DNA of 64,000 bases from Hygrocybe punicea (taxonomy: Eukaryota > Basidiomycota > Agaricomycetes > Agaricales > Hygrophoraceae), in NCBI GenBank assembly GCA_963556145.1, contig OY744465.1, positions 6,510,001-6,574,000 of the forward strand, in the 5' to 3' direction. Below, piece after piece: positions 21,845-32,486 of this stretch (position 1 is the stretch's first letter; each line of letters opens with the position of its first letter). The position numbers and the translations under genes are program-made. Under the pieces are notes generated by a model. It was not told the origin of the DNA and ran no database searches. It saw only the letters and a list, made by a program, of their open reading frames with translations.

Positions 21845-23930
21845 ATGACTTCCGTATCAGATTCGCAAACGGAGCTCGAACTGGAATGGGTAACCGCCTA
21901 TGGTATGTGTCAGCTTGTAGTCTCAGGCTGCTCCTATACCTCATGACTATTCCACTACAGTATTCCGGATCAACGCTGAGCGCCATCATCGCTCATTACA
22001 AAGAAGAAGTTGAAAGATGGAATGCGATGAAGGTTCCCGATTATCTCCCACTTGCTAAGTTGCACTGTAAGTTTTGGGGCACCGGCATGGCTGAGAAGGA
22101 AAAACAGTGGCGCAACACGCAGCCACCCGATTCACTGCCAATGACGCACCCTCCTACGATAAGAGGTGAACCTGGACGCCAAGACGAAAACCTTGAAGGT
22201 CATCATATGGACGAGGGCCACGATGTGGGTGTGAACGATCCCGATACCGATGATATCTTTCGTGGTTGTTATGTTCTCAACATCAACATCGAGGGCATCG
22301 AGTTCAAAAGGATTTGGATCCACGCCGAATACAAACAAATATACGACACTCTCGAATCCTACTACCTTGCTCTCATAGACCAATCTCCTGCTCCAGGCGC
22401 TGTCCTTACTGGACAGCCAGGCATTGGTGAGTCCTCATGTTGCTGTCTTCAGTTCACTAACTTCCCTCTTACAAAGGTAAGAGTGTTTGGATATATTATG
22501 CTCTACGTCGACGACTCGCTGAACAAAAGCCGTTCATCCGGTATTACCAACAAGCCTGCTATTTATTCGTGCAAGAAGGTGTCTATGAATTGGAACCCAC
22601 GTTTCAGCGCCGCTTTCACCTCAAGACCTTCGTCTGGACTTTTATCGACTCAGATGCGAGTAGGGATGGGGTCCCAGATGACCTCATCTTCCACGGAACA
22701 CGCCTTTTTGCCATCTACGTCACTTCCCCAGCAAAGGAGCGTTGGTCTCGTATGGATAAAGTTGTGAATTGAATGGTTGTCGTGATGGACCCGTGGACAA
22801 AGGCGGAGATTCGCTATGCGTGAGTCATTCACCATATATTATGCTCCATATGCTGATAATTCCTGAGTGCACCGTTGAGGTTGAATGAGGATAAACTTGA
22901 CTTTGATCGCATATTCAGGGTATACAACAAATTTGGACCCATCCCCCGTCTTTGCTTCGACAAGCTACTTACGAATGGGGGTTTACGAACTTATGAGGAT
23001 GAGCTTGCAGAGGTGTTGCAGGTTATAAACCCGACTGGCCTTCAGGACCTCATCATCCGGAGTGGGAGATTGTCTATGAATTCGCTTTCCAACAAGATTT
23101 GCCTTATCAGGCGTGCATCCCGGGACAAGGTTTCTGATGATATTTACGTTTCCCCCATCACGGACTTCGTTGAAGGACAACTTCTTGTCACTCTCCGAGC
23201 ATTCGACCGTCGAGAACAGATTCGGCTGTATAAGCACCTTGTGGTACCTGGTACAAGAGGAATGTCGGGCAATGTGTTCGAAGCATATTGCCAAGTTCGT
23301 TTTCAGAGCAAGATTCGCCTCGAAATCATTCCTATGGTGTGACTACCAGACGTAATAGCCACGCGGAGCAGCAAGAAGAGGGAAACTCCGGATGGAGAGG
23401 CTGATGCGAGTCGTAGGCCACAATGGCATTCGAGTCACAAGACCCTACGGCATGACAAGCTGGAGGAGAAATGTCGTGTCGCCTTAGGCAAAAAATCACA
23501 TCTCGACATACGCCCTCGCTATACCCTTCAGTACATAGAAAACGACCTCGAACAAACGTCAATTGTTTCCAACGTTTACTATATACCGCAAAAGAGTAAC
23601 CAAGTCGCATTGGACTCATTTGTTGTGTTCTATGGGTTACTCTACATTTTCCAGTTTACAGGCGCTCAAGAGCACAAGATCAAAGTTGGATTGGTCAACT
23701 TTCTCCAGAAATGTACTGGGCTTCCGGAAGGAAAATTGGCACTTCATTTTTGTTCTTCCAGATGACGTTGAACTCTTGAAGACTCCTTTTCCTCGCAACA
23801 CCCATTTACAGGACTTATCACTTTTCTCGTCGGTCGTGGTAATGGAGGAGGAGAAGCCGGGATTGATTGGACTTGTCACGGGCATCCTTCCTGGACGAAT
23901 GATTTTTTGGTGATTGGGTATAATTTCTTG
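21845..23930 (+). pseudogene. Crinkler-like / P-loop protein typical of Agaricomycetes, decayed
   Basis: Exon 1 (ATG 21845) reads M-T-S-V-S-D-S-Q-T-E-L-E and is followed by an intron (GTATGT near 21904, CTACAG near 21958). The second exon leads into G-Q-P-G-I-G, where a 50-bp intron (GTGAGT near 22427, ACAAAG near 22477) splits a Walker A motif completed as G-K-S. Later blocks (S-D-A-S, Y-V-T-S-P-A-K-E-R-W, M-D-P-W, G-P-I-P-R-L-C-F-D, D-S-F-V-V) follow the order of the multicopy Crinkler/RHS-like family of mushrooms, whose members have an NTPase-like core. In-frame TGA codons occur near 22770 and at 23339-23341, the second where CGA is plausible; the frame shifts again near 23760. The promoter has been displaced by the LTR element. 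I consider it inactive. Confidence 0.7.
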
Positions 23931-24979
23931 GACTGGCCTCGATATGGAAAATCTTGGATAATGTCAGAATCATTTCTATGTTCCATAATATAAACAACTG
24001 CTTGCGGCATTGAAAATTCCAACCTATCTAAACTTTCCATACAATGTTGCATATCATTTCGTCGGTGTCATGGCGGAAAATCGGTCGTATGGAAAACCCT
24101 TCATATGGCGGAGTTGGCTTGGATCAACATCAATATTGATACCATGATGATGACTTATAATACTGTCCCACGGATCGTCGTCTGCAATGTCACCGCTACC
24201 CTGACTAGCTACCAACTATTCCTATGCATCCTACAGATTTTCAATCCATCCGGCGACTCGTCGCTCTCGAACAGATCATCACTCTCCAACCCAACATCTC
24301 TTTAGCCCTAGCCGGCCCCACAAACTCGTCCCCCACAATCAGTGCTAAAGTGCCAAAGTGCGGTTGGTTCCTTTTCCACCCGTGCCGCATGCTCGCTCTC
24401 CTTCTTTCCTTAAAAACTTTGGCAATTCACTGGATGTGTCCCTTCCATTTTCTAATGTGGACTATTCTGGACCCCATCACCGCGTCTCACAAAACGTGAG
24501 CAGCGGAGTAAACACTGGACATTGACGGCGAGGGCCTCGGGTATGTTGGGAGAGGACCTCATAGAGCGAAAGATTGTTACATGCATACAGCGGTAACGGA
24601 CTAATACAAGACCAAACCTAAACCTTGAGAACTGCAACTCCCGCAGTCATTTTCACTGAACCTCCGTACCATAAGAAGAATCCAAATGAACATGTGACGA
24701 TGATACAGATGAACAAGCAGGATTTGGGAATGGCGCTGTATCAGAAGGTACATACCGTGGAGCACTCAGGCTGATGCTGATAATTGACTGGATGTAGATC
24801 GTGAGCACGTTTGTGCCGGAATCGCGCACCAACTGAATCATAGCATCGGAGTCGCTTCCCTACAAGTCCGGCTAGTCTGAGTCGCTATTGACCAAGCCCA
24901 CGCTGCTCACACAAGTTATGGAAACCGACAGTGATCAGCTAGTTTTTGGACGTGCCGTGTCAAGTCCGACGCGGCATGG
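23931..24979. other. No supported gene; host DNA left of the Copia element
   Basis: Short frames only (24105-24305, 24224-24499 on plus; 24452-24637, 24653-24841 on minus), with no recognised domain and no transposon ends. It may include the decayed 3' end of the preceding gene. Confidence 0.4.
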
Positions 24980-24984
24980 CATCA

Positions 24985-25226
24985 TGTTGGGAATAGTGGC
25001 CGAATAGTCATGGAAAGGATTGGTAATCCGTATCACGTGACCCCGGAACTCAAACCCACCTGTCCGATGAATAATGCTGAAGCACAGCATGTATTCTACT
25101 CACCACAAGAAACTTCTAGTATATTTAGCTAGTAGTATAAAAGCCCTCTCAGAGAGAGGCAAATATAATTCATTCCACATTAAATTACTTAGTGATCAAC
25201 AACCACTGCACCTATATATTCCAATA
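24985..25226 (+). repeat. 5' LTR of the Copia element (242 bp)
   Basis: Starts TGTTGGGAATAGTGGCCGAA, ends CTATATATTCCAATA, and contains a TATAAAAG box near 25136-25143. Flanked at left by CATCA (24980-24984), matching CATCA at 34835-34839. It differs from the 3' LTR at GTCATGG/GTCACGG and GCACAGC/GCGCAGC, both CpG transitions. Confidence 0.95.
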
Positions 25227-25238
25227 GGTTATGAGCCC
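25227..25238 (+). other. Primer-binding site GGTTATGAGCCC (iMet half-tRNA type)
   Basis: Directly adjoins the 5' LTR. It is complementary to GGGCTCATAACC, the anticodon stem-loop of eukaryotic initiator tRNA-Met, not to a tRNA 3' CCA end. This is the half-tRNA priming known from Drosophila copia and yeast Ty5. The same 12-mer occurs at the second Copia fragment (46483-46494, minus). Confidence 0.8.
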
Positions 25239-25309
25239 TGAACGGCTTTAACGGAAACACGATCACGCACCTCCGAACATCGCATTATCACCTCGTACAC
25301 TAGCCGACT

Positions 25310-26259
25310 ATGACAGACGAAGTCACGCACACATCGGGATCATACCGGATCGAGTTATTGAAGGGAAACAATTGGATGCCGTGGAAGAGACGGATGTTAG
25401 CCATGCTACGGGATCTTGGGTTAGAGACGTACATCGATGCGGAATCGAAAGCCCCTGTCCCGGCGGACACTTCCCGTCCAACATCAGCGGAATCCGAGGC
25501 GATGAAGAAATGGCGCAACGGAGACGCCAAGACGAGGATGCGGATCGAGCTCGCAATTGGCGACGCAGAAATGATACATATCGTTGGCACGCACACAGCG
25601 AGTGAGATGTGGAAGCAGCTAACCTTGGTAAAGGAATCCAGGGGGAAGCTTGGAATACTAGCGACGCGACGAGCACTATACCGGTCGATTGCCGAAGAAG
25701 GATTCGACCTAATCGAGCACATATTGAAACTCCGGAAACTGCAGGAGGAGCTCCACTTGATGGGAAGCCTCGTTTCCGACGAAGATTTCACGATGATACT
25801 TGTATCCTCTTTGCTGGAAAGTTGGGACCTGTATACAGCAGCGTATTTAGGCTCGAAGAAGGACGGAATGTCACTGACGTCACACGAACTAGTCGCGATC
25901 CTATTAGAGGAAGACTGCAGGCGCCGTGAGCGCAGCGAAGATCCTAACAACGTCGCTATGCACGGAAGATTCACCGGAAAGCGTGATGGAAAGGGTAACG
26001 GAAAGCAGAAAGCGGCCGATTCCGAGACAGAATGCTTCAACTGCCATAAGAAGGGACATATGGCAAAGGACTGCTGGTCTAAAGGTGGCGGAAAGGAAGG
26101 ACAAGGGCCGAAAGGGAAAGGAAAGGGCGCAGGAAAGGGTGGAAACCAACGGAACCGATCGAATCAGGCTGCGGACAATGTCAATAATATGTTACAGGAT
26201 GTAGCATATGCAGTGAATACAGGAAACGATTCAGACTATGATTGGTTATTGGATTCCGG
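25310..26259 (+). CDS. gag: Copia Gag and start of protease
   Basis: ATG 25310. Residues 1-230 hold the Copia-type capsid-like region (G-N-N-W-M-P-W-K-R-R-M near the start, M-W-K-Q-L-T-L-V, L-L-E-S-W-D). A CCHC zinc knuckle C-F-N-C-H-K-K-G-H-M-A-K-D-C lies near residues 243-256 and is followed by a Gly/Lys-rich nucleic-acid-binding stretch. The frame then reaches W-L-L-D-S-G, the aspartic protease active-site motif, at 26241-26259, where the nested LTR begins. In the uninterrupted element Gag and Pol appear to share one frame, since D-S-G resumes as T-T-S-H at 31283 without a shift. Residues read after 26259 belong to the inserted LTR. Confidence 0.92.
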
Positions 26260-26860
26260 TGTGACGGCGAGTTCGGGTGTAGATCCGGAATGGGAATCTA
26301 CTAGAAAGGGTGATCTGCTAGAAAGAGATCAGAGGAGTGAAGTGTTTCTATATGTCTAATCAATCCAACCCGAATCCGGGGTTCCGGATCAGAGGTGAAG
26401 TGTAGGGGAAGGGAATACGAGGACTAATATGAAGACGATAGGAATAGGACTGAAGAGGAGTGATACTATATAATATGATGTGAAGGGGAGTAATAATCTA
26501 CATCTTTGTAGTGTAAAAGTACACCTTTTATACTACTAGAGGGGATCCTGTGCTGTGGTAACTAAGTACTACAAGCGAAGGCTGTAAGATGATAGGAGGA
26601 GTGGAGTGGAGGATAGGAGGAGTGGGGCTATATACTAGGAGACGGGAAACGAAGATAAATGATATACAACTATATACGAACTGATTCCGGGTTGTTGGGG
26701 ACATCGCATCTTGAGTGGGAACGATTCCGGAGGGGGATCCGGAGCGGAATCGACGGAATCGACCGGAATCGGGCGGAATCGACGGTATATGAAAGGGAAA
26801 GGATGGGGACGATGTATGATATGAAGAGGATCCGGGTCCAGACGGCCCGGAGCCTCTACA
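26260..26860 (-). repeat. LTR (3' in element sense) of the nested LTR element
   Basis: 601 bp, plus-strand start TGTGACGGCGAGTTCGGGTG and end GGAGCCTCTACA. Direct copy of 30678-31278. CCGG at 26256-26259 is the left copy of the target duplication. Confidence 0.95.
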
Positions 26861-27188
26861 TCCGGTCAGGACTCAGATAGAGACCATCCCTGGTCGATCC
26901 ATATGAAGTAACGAAGATTCCGGGGTCGTGGGAATAAACGAGCGGAAGCGATGTCGAAAACGGGCGGAAACGGTGGTACAACGTGAACGAGATCGAAGCC
27001 GATGGGTATCGAAGCGTCGGGGAGCAATGGTCCGGAGCTACTAAAAGCGGGTGGGGCGAAATGGCTGGACAAAGATATAACGGTCACGTGACAGAGACAA
27101 CAAATACAAATAAGAAAACTTTTCAACTCGACTTTCCAACACCCTCAACAACGTCACCTAAAACCTCAAGCAACAATTCCAACGCCTA
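26861..27188. other. Region between LTR and antisense gene start
   Basis: About 330 bp that should hold the promoter of the antisense gene. Just before the ATG is a CA-rich leader (CCAACACCCTCAACAACGTC). No TATA box is evident. Confidence 0.45.
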
Positions 27189-28719
27189 ATGTCGACGGAA
27201 TACAACAACTTCCTCGCAAAGCTCGATGCGGAAACGCGTATGGACTTTGAGAACGCGGTAACAGAGTTACAGGCAGTGGACGCGGCCGGAAACGATATTA
27301 TATGTGACGGATACGAGGACGAAGCACGGCGATGGGTTGGGAGGCGACGACGGGCCATAGTAAGTGATCCCGCTCTGGTAAACGGCACGGACTAACCAAA
27401 CTCGACACCGGAACTACAGAGGGCTCGTGAAGGAGATCCGGGATGGCGGAATCGACGTAATAGAACCAAAGGATTTTACGATGGGCGGGGAGATGTTAGT
27501 TTTGGTCGAGGAGTGGCTGCGGAATCGGGAGGAATTCATGGAGCGGGAGCGGGAAGCGGCTAAACAAAAGGAGGTCGACGAGGAGAAAGCGAGGAGGAAG
27601 CGGATCGTGGGGGCGGCGGCGGAGGCGGGAGCAAAATGGAGCGAGGAGGTAAAAAGGGCAAAGGCGGCGAAGGAAAGGGAGGTTGACGACGCGCTAAGGC
27701 TACAGGACGAGATGCAGGAGGAGGAGGCGAGGAGGAAGCGGATACAAGCGGAGGAATCACGTGAGCACGAGGAGGAGATAAATAGGAGGGCGGCGGCGGA
27801 GGCGAAAGCGAAGCGACCCGAGGAAGCGAAGAGGGCAAAGGAAACGGACGGGGAGGAGGACGAAGAAAACGGCAGATACATAAACGAAGTCAGCGGTGCA
27901 GAATGGGACGAATGGGCCGACCAACAACACTCGAAGTTCGCGGGACTCAAAGCGAGCGGGAAGAAGGCTATCCGGGACAAAGGGGCCAACCGGGACGACG
28001 AGACGGTTCGCGGGGAGTACAACAGCGGGGACGACTTTTCGAATGCGAGCGGGAACGGAGATTCGAGACCGAAGGGGAAGATTCCGGTGGTAAGTAAACT
28101 CTCGCAACTTGTACAACCGTGGTGTCTAACTATTCCGTAGTATATGCAATCTTTCCGGATCCGACAGTGCGATGCGTGCGTGACCGCCAAAGCGGTTTGT
28201 CGCGGAATTGAGGGATACGCCTGTGATCGGTGCAAAAGGTTGAAACGACGTTGCGGGCTGTCGACGAAAGGACCGGCCACCGGAACCGGAAAAGCGGAAA
28301 GGAAAGGGAAGGCGAAGGCGGGTAGTCCGAAGAGGAAAATCGTCGCGAAAAAGGCGCCGAGGATCGTGAAGAAGCCCAAGCTGCGGGCCGGAGAGGCGTC
28401 GACGAGTAAGCGAACGTTGACGGACGTTGAACCGGATACGGAATCGGAGGGGGACGAGGGAGTGGATAGGAACCCGTTCAAGCGGCCGCGGATTGGTGCC
28501 GGAATTGAGGAGCATGTCGAAGCGATGCGGAAGATGGCGACGGAAACGCAACGGGAGATCTCGACGATTGCGGATGGCCTCTCGGAATACGTCGCGGAAG
28601 TCCACACGAAGCTAACCCGTTGGACGAAGGAACTAAACCGACTCCGCGCAAACCAGGCCCACCTCATAGGTCAACTCAACCTAATCGACACGAAGCTCGA
28701 CGAAGGGAGGAGGGAATAG
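27189..28719 (+). CDS. Antisense spliced gene in the LTR element: coiled-coil protein with C-terminal Zn2Cys6-type cluster
   Basis: ATG 27189 (M-S-T-E-Y-N-N-F-L). Exons 27189-27359, 27433-28089 and 28141-28719 join in frame if intron 1 runs from GTAAGT at 27360 to an AAG acceptor at 27432 (an upstream TACAG at 27419 would shift the frame); intron 2 is 28090-28140 (GTAAGT...CCGTAG). The predicted protein has about 468 residues. Residues about 75-190 are rich in Glu/Lys/Arg/Ala and look like a long coiled coil. Near residue 285 is C-D-A-C-x6-C-x7-C-D-R-C-x6-C, the CX2CX6CXnCX2CX6C spacing of fungal Zn2Cys6 DNA-binding clusters, then a basic Lys/Arg-rich stretch and a C-terminal helix. The element's own strand is the minus strand, so this is an additional antisense gene. 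Function unknown; binding of element DNA or Gag is inference. Typical Zn2Cys6 factors carry the cluster at the N-terminus. Confidence 0.75.
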
Positions 28720-28794
28720 AAGGGAAATGGAAAGGGAAGGGAAAGCGGAACGCAGACAATGTACATAAAATAAACAATAAAGTATATAATGAAA
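28720..28794. other. Convergent gap between antisense gene and Gag
   Basis: The two reading frames face each other tail to tail across 75 bp of AT-rich sequence (ATAAAATAAACAATAAAG near 28766), which could serve as poly(A) signal for the plus-strand gene. Confidence 0.5.
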
Positions 28795-30483
28795 CTATAA
28801 ACGGAAAAGAGGGAGACGGAACGAAGAGATAAGGTAACCGGAATCTGGGGGTCGAGGAGGAGGACGGCACCGGAATACAACGAAAACGGAAAGGGACCGG
28901 AACGAGCGGGAAACAACGAAAACTAGAAACGGAAACGAAAATGTAAATAAACGAGAAACGGAAACGTGAACAGAAAGCGGAACGGAAGACGAAAACGCAA
29001 AAATGTGAGACGGAAACGTATCTATATTCCCACAAGAGTTTCTGGAAGAAGGTCGGAGGCGGAACAATGAGAGGAGGCGGAGAGCTTCTTGCAAATAGTT
29101 GAGCGAGGTGTCGAGGGGGCGGAGGTCCAAAATGCGATGGCAAAGTAAAATAAGGACGGAAACGAGGAATAGAATAAAATCGAGAACCAGAGTGCCGACA
29201 CCAACACGATCCCATATAATGGGTGTGCCGCGTGACGGGTCTAAAGACGACGGGGTGCCCCAAGTGGGCGAAGACGGAACCGGGAGCGAAACGGGAGCGG
29301 AAACGATGAGGGGAACCGGGAACAGAGGGGACGGCATAACGGAATCGGAACCGGAATCGAAATCGAATAATGGAGATGGAATGGGGTCCGGAAGGGGAAT
29401 GGGTACGGAATACTCAACCAAAGCCGACGGAATCTTGATAGACGGTGACGGAGGACAATATAGCGGCAATATCGGGGACGGAGTGTCTATATCTGGAGAA
29501 TCCGAGGACAATGGGAGCGGGTCCGGTACGAGTTCTTGGACGGAAAGCGGCGGGGTCGAATCCGGAGACGACGTGGACGAAATAGGAAATGATATGGATA
29601 AATCGGTGACCGGCATCGATAAATCGGGAATAGGATCGGACAGGGACGACACGGAACTGGACGACAATACCTGTAAACAAATGACGGTCTCGACAGGTAC
29701 CGGAGTGGACAGGGACGGGATATACGATGAAGGGGATGGAGGACCGGAATGAACGTGGGTGACGGAATGAACGACGGTGGGCGGGATCGAGGACGGAATT
29801 GGAACCGGAGATGACAAGGCTATGATGGGTAGGGGACTGGGACCGGAATCGGGACTAGGAGTGGAACCGGGACTGGAGATGGTGACGGCAAGGGAAGTGG
29901 AGTCCGGAACGGAACGACAACCGGAGAGTAGGAACAAAGCGGCATCGTGGAAGACGTTGAGCGGGTACAGATCGTCGTGGTAATGACTAGGAAGGAGGTA
30001 GTGAAGTCGTTTCTCAACACGTAGACGAAGGTCGGAGTCGAATCCGTTGGTGAAATATGTGTTCCGTTGCCTATCCGATAGACGGCCGTTGTCAAATAAG
30101 ACACCGGAAATGCGTATGAAGTCGCGGAAATACTGTCCTAAGTCCCTCTTGTTCTCTATACCGTAAGTCGATTGTCGTCGCGTCAGTTGATCGAGATCCG
30201 AGATCGTATACCGAATAGAATCCGTGGCACCGGGGTAAAAGTCAAAAACAGCACGCCGGAAAGCGATGAAGTCCTTTGCGGAAGCGGCGGGAAGTGTTGA
30301 CCAAAGTTCGTAATCATCGTTGTTGAGATACCGGAGCGTGTAGCGAATTTTCATAGCATCCGAGAGTCCACAGTCGAATCCGAGTATGTCAATTTCGTCG
30401 AAGAAGCGGGGAAGGTCGCGTTCGTCACCGTGAAACGTCGGGGCGGAGGGATCACCTCGGAGAGGCATGAACCCGGTCGTCAT
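28795..30483 (-). CDS. gag: Gag-like protein of the nested LTR element
   Basis: 562 codons from ATG at 30483. The first 190 residues (P-T-F-H-G-D, L-P-R-F-F-D-E-I, R-Y-L-N-N-D-D-Y-E-L-W, F-Y-P-G-A-T-D, D-L-G-Q-Y-F-R-D-F) match the retrotransposon-gag type capsid region seen in many mushroom Gypsy-like elements. From about residue 200 the protein is Ser/Pro/Thr-rich and low in complexity, then Phe/Arg/Ser-rich, and may not be translated in full. No CCHC knuckle is visible. Translation starts about 195 bp inside the right LTR. Confidence 0.75.
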   Translation of the reverse strand: MTTGFMPLRGDPSAPTFHGDERDLPRFFDEIDILGFDCGLSDAMKIRYTLRYLNNDDYELWSTLPAASAKDFIAFRRAVFDFYPGATDSIRYTISDLDQLTRRQSTYGIENKRDLGQYFRDFIRISGVLFDNGRLSDRQRNTYFTNGFDSDLRLRVEKRLHYLLPSHYHDDLYPLNVFHDAALFLLSGCRSVPDSTSLAVTISSPGSTPSPDSGPSPLPIIALSSPVPIPSSIPPTVVHSVTHVHSGPPSPSSYIPSLSTPVPVETVICLQVLSSSSVSSLSDPIPDLSMPVTDLSISFPISSTSSPDSTPPLSVQELVPDPLPLSSDSPDIDTPSPILPLYCPPSPSIKIPSALVEYSVPIPLPDPIPSPLFDFDSGSDSVMPSPLFPVPLIVSAPVSLPVPSSPTWGTPSSLDPSRGTPIIWDRVGVGTLVLDFILFLVSVLILLCHRILDLRPLDTSLNYLQEALRLLSLFRLRPSSRNSCGNIDTFPSHIFAFSSSVPLSVHVSVSRLFTFSFPFLVFVVSRSFRSLSVFVVFRCRPPPRPPDSGYLISSFRLPLFRL

Positions 30484-30658
30484 ATCGGGGAATTTCCAAA
30501 TCGGGAAGCGGGTCGGAAAGCGGGTCGGGTCGAGGAGGTTCGAGGACGTGGTCGAAGTCGTAAGCGAAACTAAATATCTAGAGTCGGGTAGAGGAGGAAA
30601 ACGTCATGGAAGTCAAAGCCGACCGTGGGGAGGGTATGAAAAGACAGAAAACTTCACT

Positions 30659-30675
30659 CCTCGCGGTGGGCTCCA
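30659..30675 (-). other. Primer-binding site (minus strand) TGGAGCCCACCGCGAGG
   Basis: Adjoins the right LTR with a 2-bp gap; identical to the site at 16599-16615. Confidence 0.85.
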
Positions 30676-30677
30676 GT

Positions 30678-31278
30678 TGTGACGGCGAGTTCGGGTGTAG
30701 ATCCGGAATGGGAATCTACTAGAAAGGGTGATCTGCTAGAAAGAGATCAGAGGAGTGAAGTGTTTCTATATGTCTAATCAATCCAACCCGAATCCGGGGT
30801 TCCGGATCAGAGGTGAAGTGTAGGGGAAGGGAATACGAGGACTAATATGAAGACGATAGGAATAGGACTGAAGAGGAGTGATACTATATAATATGATGTG
30901 AAGGGGAGTAATAATCTACATCTTTGTAGTGTAAAAGTACACCTTTTATACTACTAGAGGGGATCCTGTGCTGTGGTAACTAAGTACTACAAGCGAAGGC
31001 TGTAAGATGATAGGAGGAGTGGAGTGGAGGATAGGAGGAGTGGGGCTATATACTAGGAGACGGGAAACGAAGATAAATGATATACAACTATATACGAACT
31101 GATTCCGGGTCGTTGGGGACATCGCATCTTGAGTGGGAACGATGCTGGAGGGGGATCCGGAGCGGAATCGACGGAATCGACCGGAATCAGGCGGAATCGA
31201 CGGTATATGAAAGGGAAAGGACGGGGACGATGTATGATATGAAGAGGATCCGGGTCCAGACGGCCTGGAGCCTCTACA
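30678..31278 (-). repeat. LTR (5' in element sense) of the nested LTR element
   Basis: 601 bp, direct copy of 26260-26860; followed by CCGG (31279-31282), the right copy of the target duplication. Confidence 0.95.
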
Positions 31279-32486
31279 CCGGAACGACAAGTCACATCAG
31301 CAATTCCCGAAACGCATTCATCATGTACAAAACTCTGGATGAAGCTACCGTTCAAGGACTAGGAAAGGTAGCCGCTCGAGCTCTTGGTCGCGGAACCGTC
31401 GTCTTACACTTCACAGTGGACGGAAAGGACGTACAGCATCAGCTATGAGATGTACTACATGTACCGGAGTCATGGAACTCGCTACTATCACTGAGCCGGT
31501 TCGATGAAAGCGGCGGATGGGTTAACTTCCGCAATGGAATATGCAGGCTCTATACGAAGGAGAATAAACTTGTCGGAACAGGCCGGAAGGACAGATGACT
31601 ATACCATTTGAACGCCCGAGCGCAATCCCGCACGCCGGAAAAGGCAAACGTAGCCGTGCCGAAGAAAATGTCTTGGGACGAATGGCACCGCTTGTACGGG
31701 CACATCGGAATGAGCGGACTCGAGACCCTGCAGAGAAAGGGGTTAGTCACGGGTTTAGAAATCGACAAAGGAAGTATCCCTTCCCGAACCTGTGAGGCTT
31801 GCATTCAGGCGAAGCAAGCCGTCCAGCCATTTCCGAAAGAGGCCGATGGACGATCCAAAGTCGCTGGAGAGCGGACTTTGAGCGACGTCTGGGGCCCAGC
31901 ACGCGTAGAGTCTATTGGAGGATCGAGATACTATATCTCATTCACGGACGATGCGGTACGCACCGTAACCACTTTATTCATGAAACAAAAAAGCCAGGCG
32001 ATGGAACGCATCAAGGCTTACGTTAACCCGATCGAGAAGAAGTTCGATCGAAACCCTAAATATTTGCGGTTCGATAACGGAAAGGAACTCGTCAACAAGG
32101 AAGTCGAGAGATGGGCAGCGGAGAAGGGAATTGTCATTGAAACAACAGCCCCTTACTCACCCTCGCAGCACGGAACAGCGGAAAGATTTAATCGCACGTT
32201 ACTGGAGTTAGCCCGCGCGATGTTGATCGCTAAAAACCTGCCCACATTCCTTTGGCCGGAAGCCGTTGCACATGCGGCCTACATTCGAAACCGATCCCCC
32301 ACCAAGGCTCTAGACGGAATGACTCCGCATGAAGCCTGGACTGGCAAGAAGCCAGACGTATCGCATTTCCGGGAGTTCGGATGCGATGTTTGGGTCTTAT
32401 ATCAAGGCAAAAAGCAATCGAAGCTGGCACCGCGATCAGCTAAGATGAAGTTCGTAGGATTTGTGGAGTCGCAGAAGGCTATCTGA
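31279..32486 (+). pseudogene. pol: Copia protease (rest) and integrase, three TGA codons
   Basis: The protease resumes as G-T-T-S-H-I-S-N right after the nested element. Integrase follows: W-H-R-L-Y-G-H-I-G with C-E-A-C forms the zinc-binding HHCC region (about 31680-31810), and S-F-T-D-D-A, then S-Q-H-G-T-A-E-R-F-N-R carry catalytic acidic residues of the DDE core. TGA at 31446-31448, 31596-31598 and 32484-32486 each stand where Arg (CGA) fits the family (before D-V-L-H-V-P, L-Y-H-L and Y-Y-N). Otherwise the frame is intact. Confidence 0.9.

Larger units (their letters stand above)
26260..31278 (-). mobile_element. Nested non-autonomous LTR element with Gag and an antisense gene
   Basis: Two 601-bp LTRs and a 4-bp duplication CCGG (26256-26259, 31279-31282) define the element exactly. 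The primer site at 30659-30675 lies beside the right LTR on the minus strand, so the element reads leftward. It encodes Gag (30483-28795) but no polymerase, protease or integrase. A spliced gene on the opposite strand (27189-28719) fills the rest. Most LTR-LTR differences are CG to TG/CA changes. Size and missing pol make it a large retrotransposon derivative dependent on a partner, probably of the Gypsy type by its Gag. Confidence 0.92.

Noticed and set aside
27414..28667. 417-codon minus-strand frame inside the nested LTR element
   Set aside because: Ser/Phe/Arg-rich mirror of the plus-strand coiled-coil gene, which has introns, a cysteine cluster and a better start.
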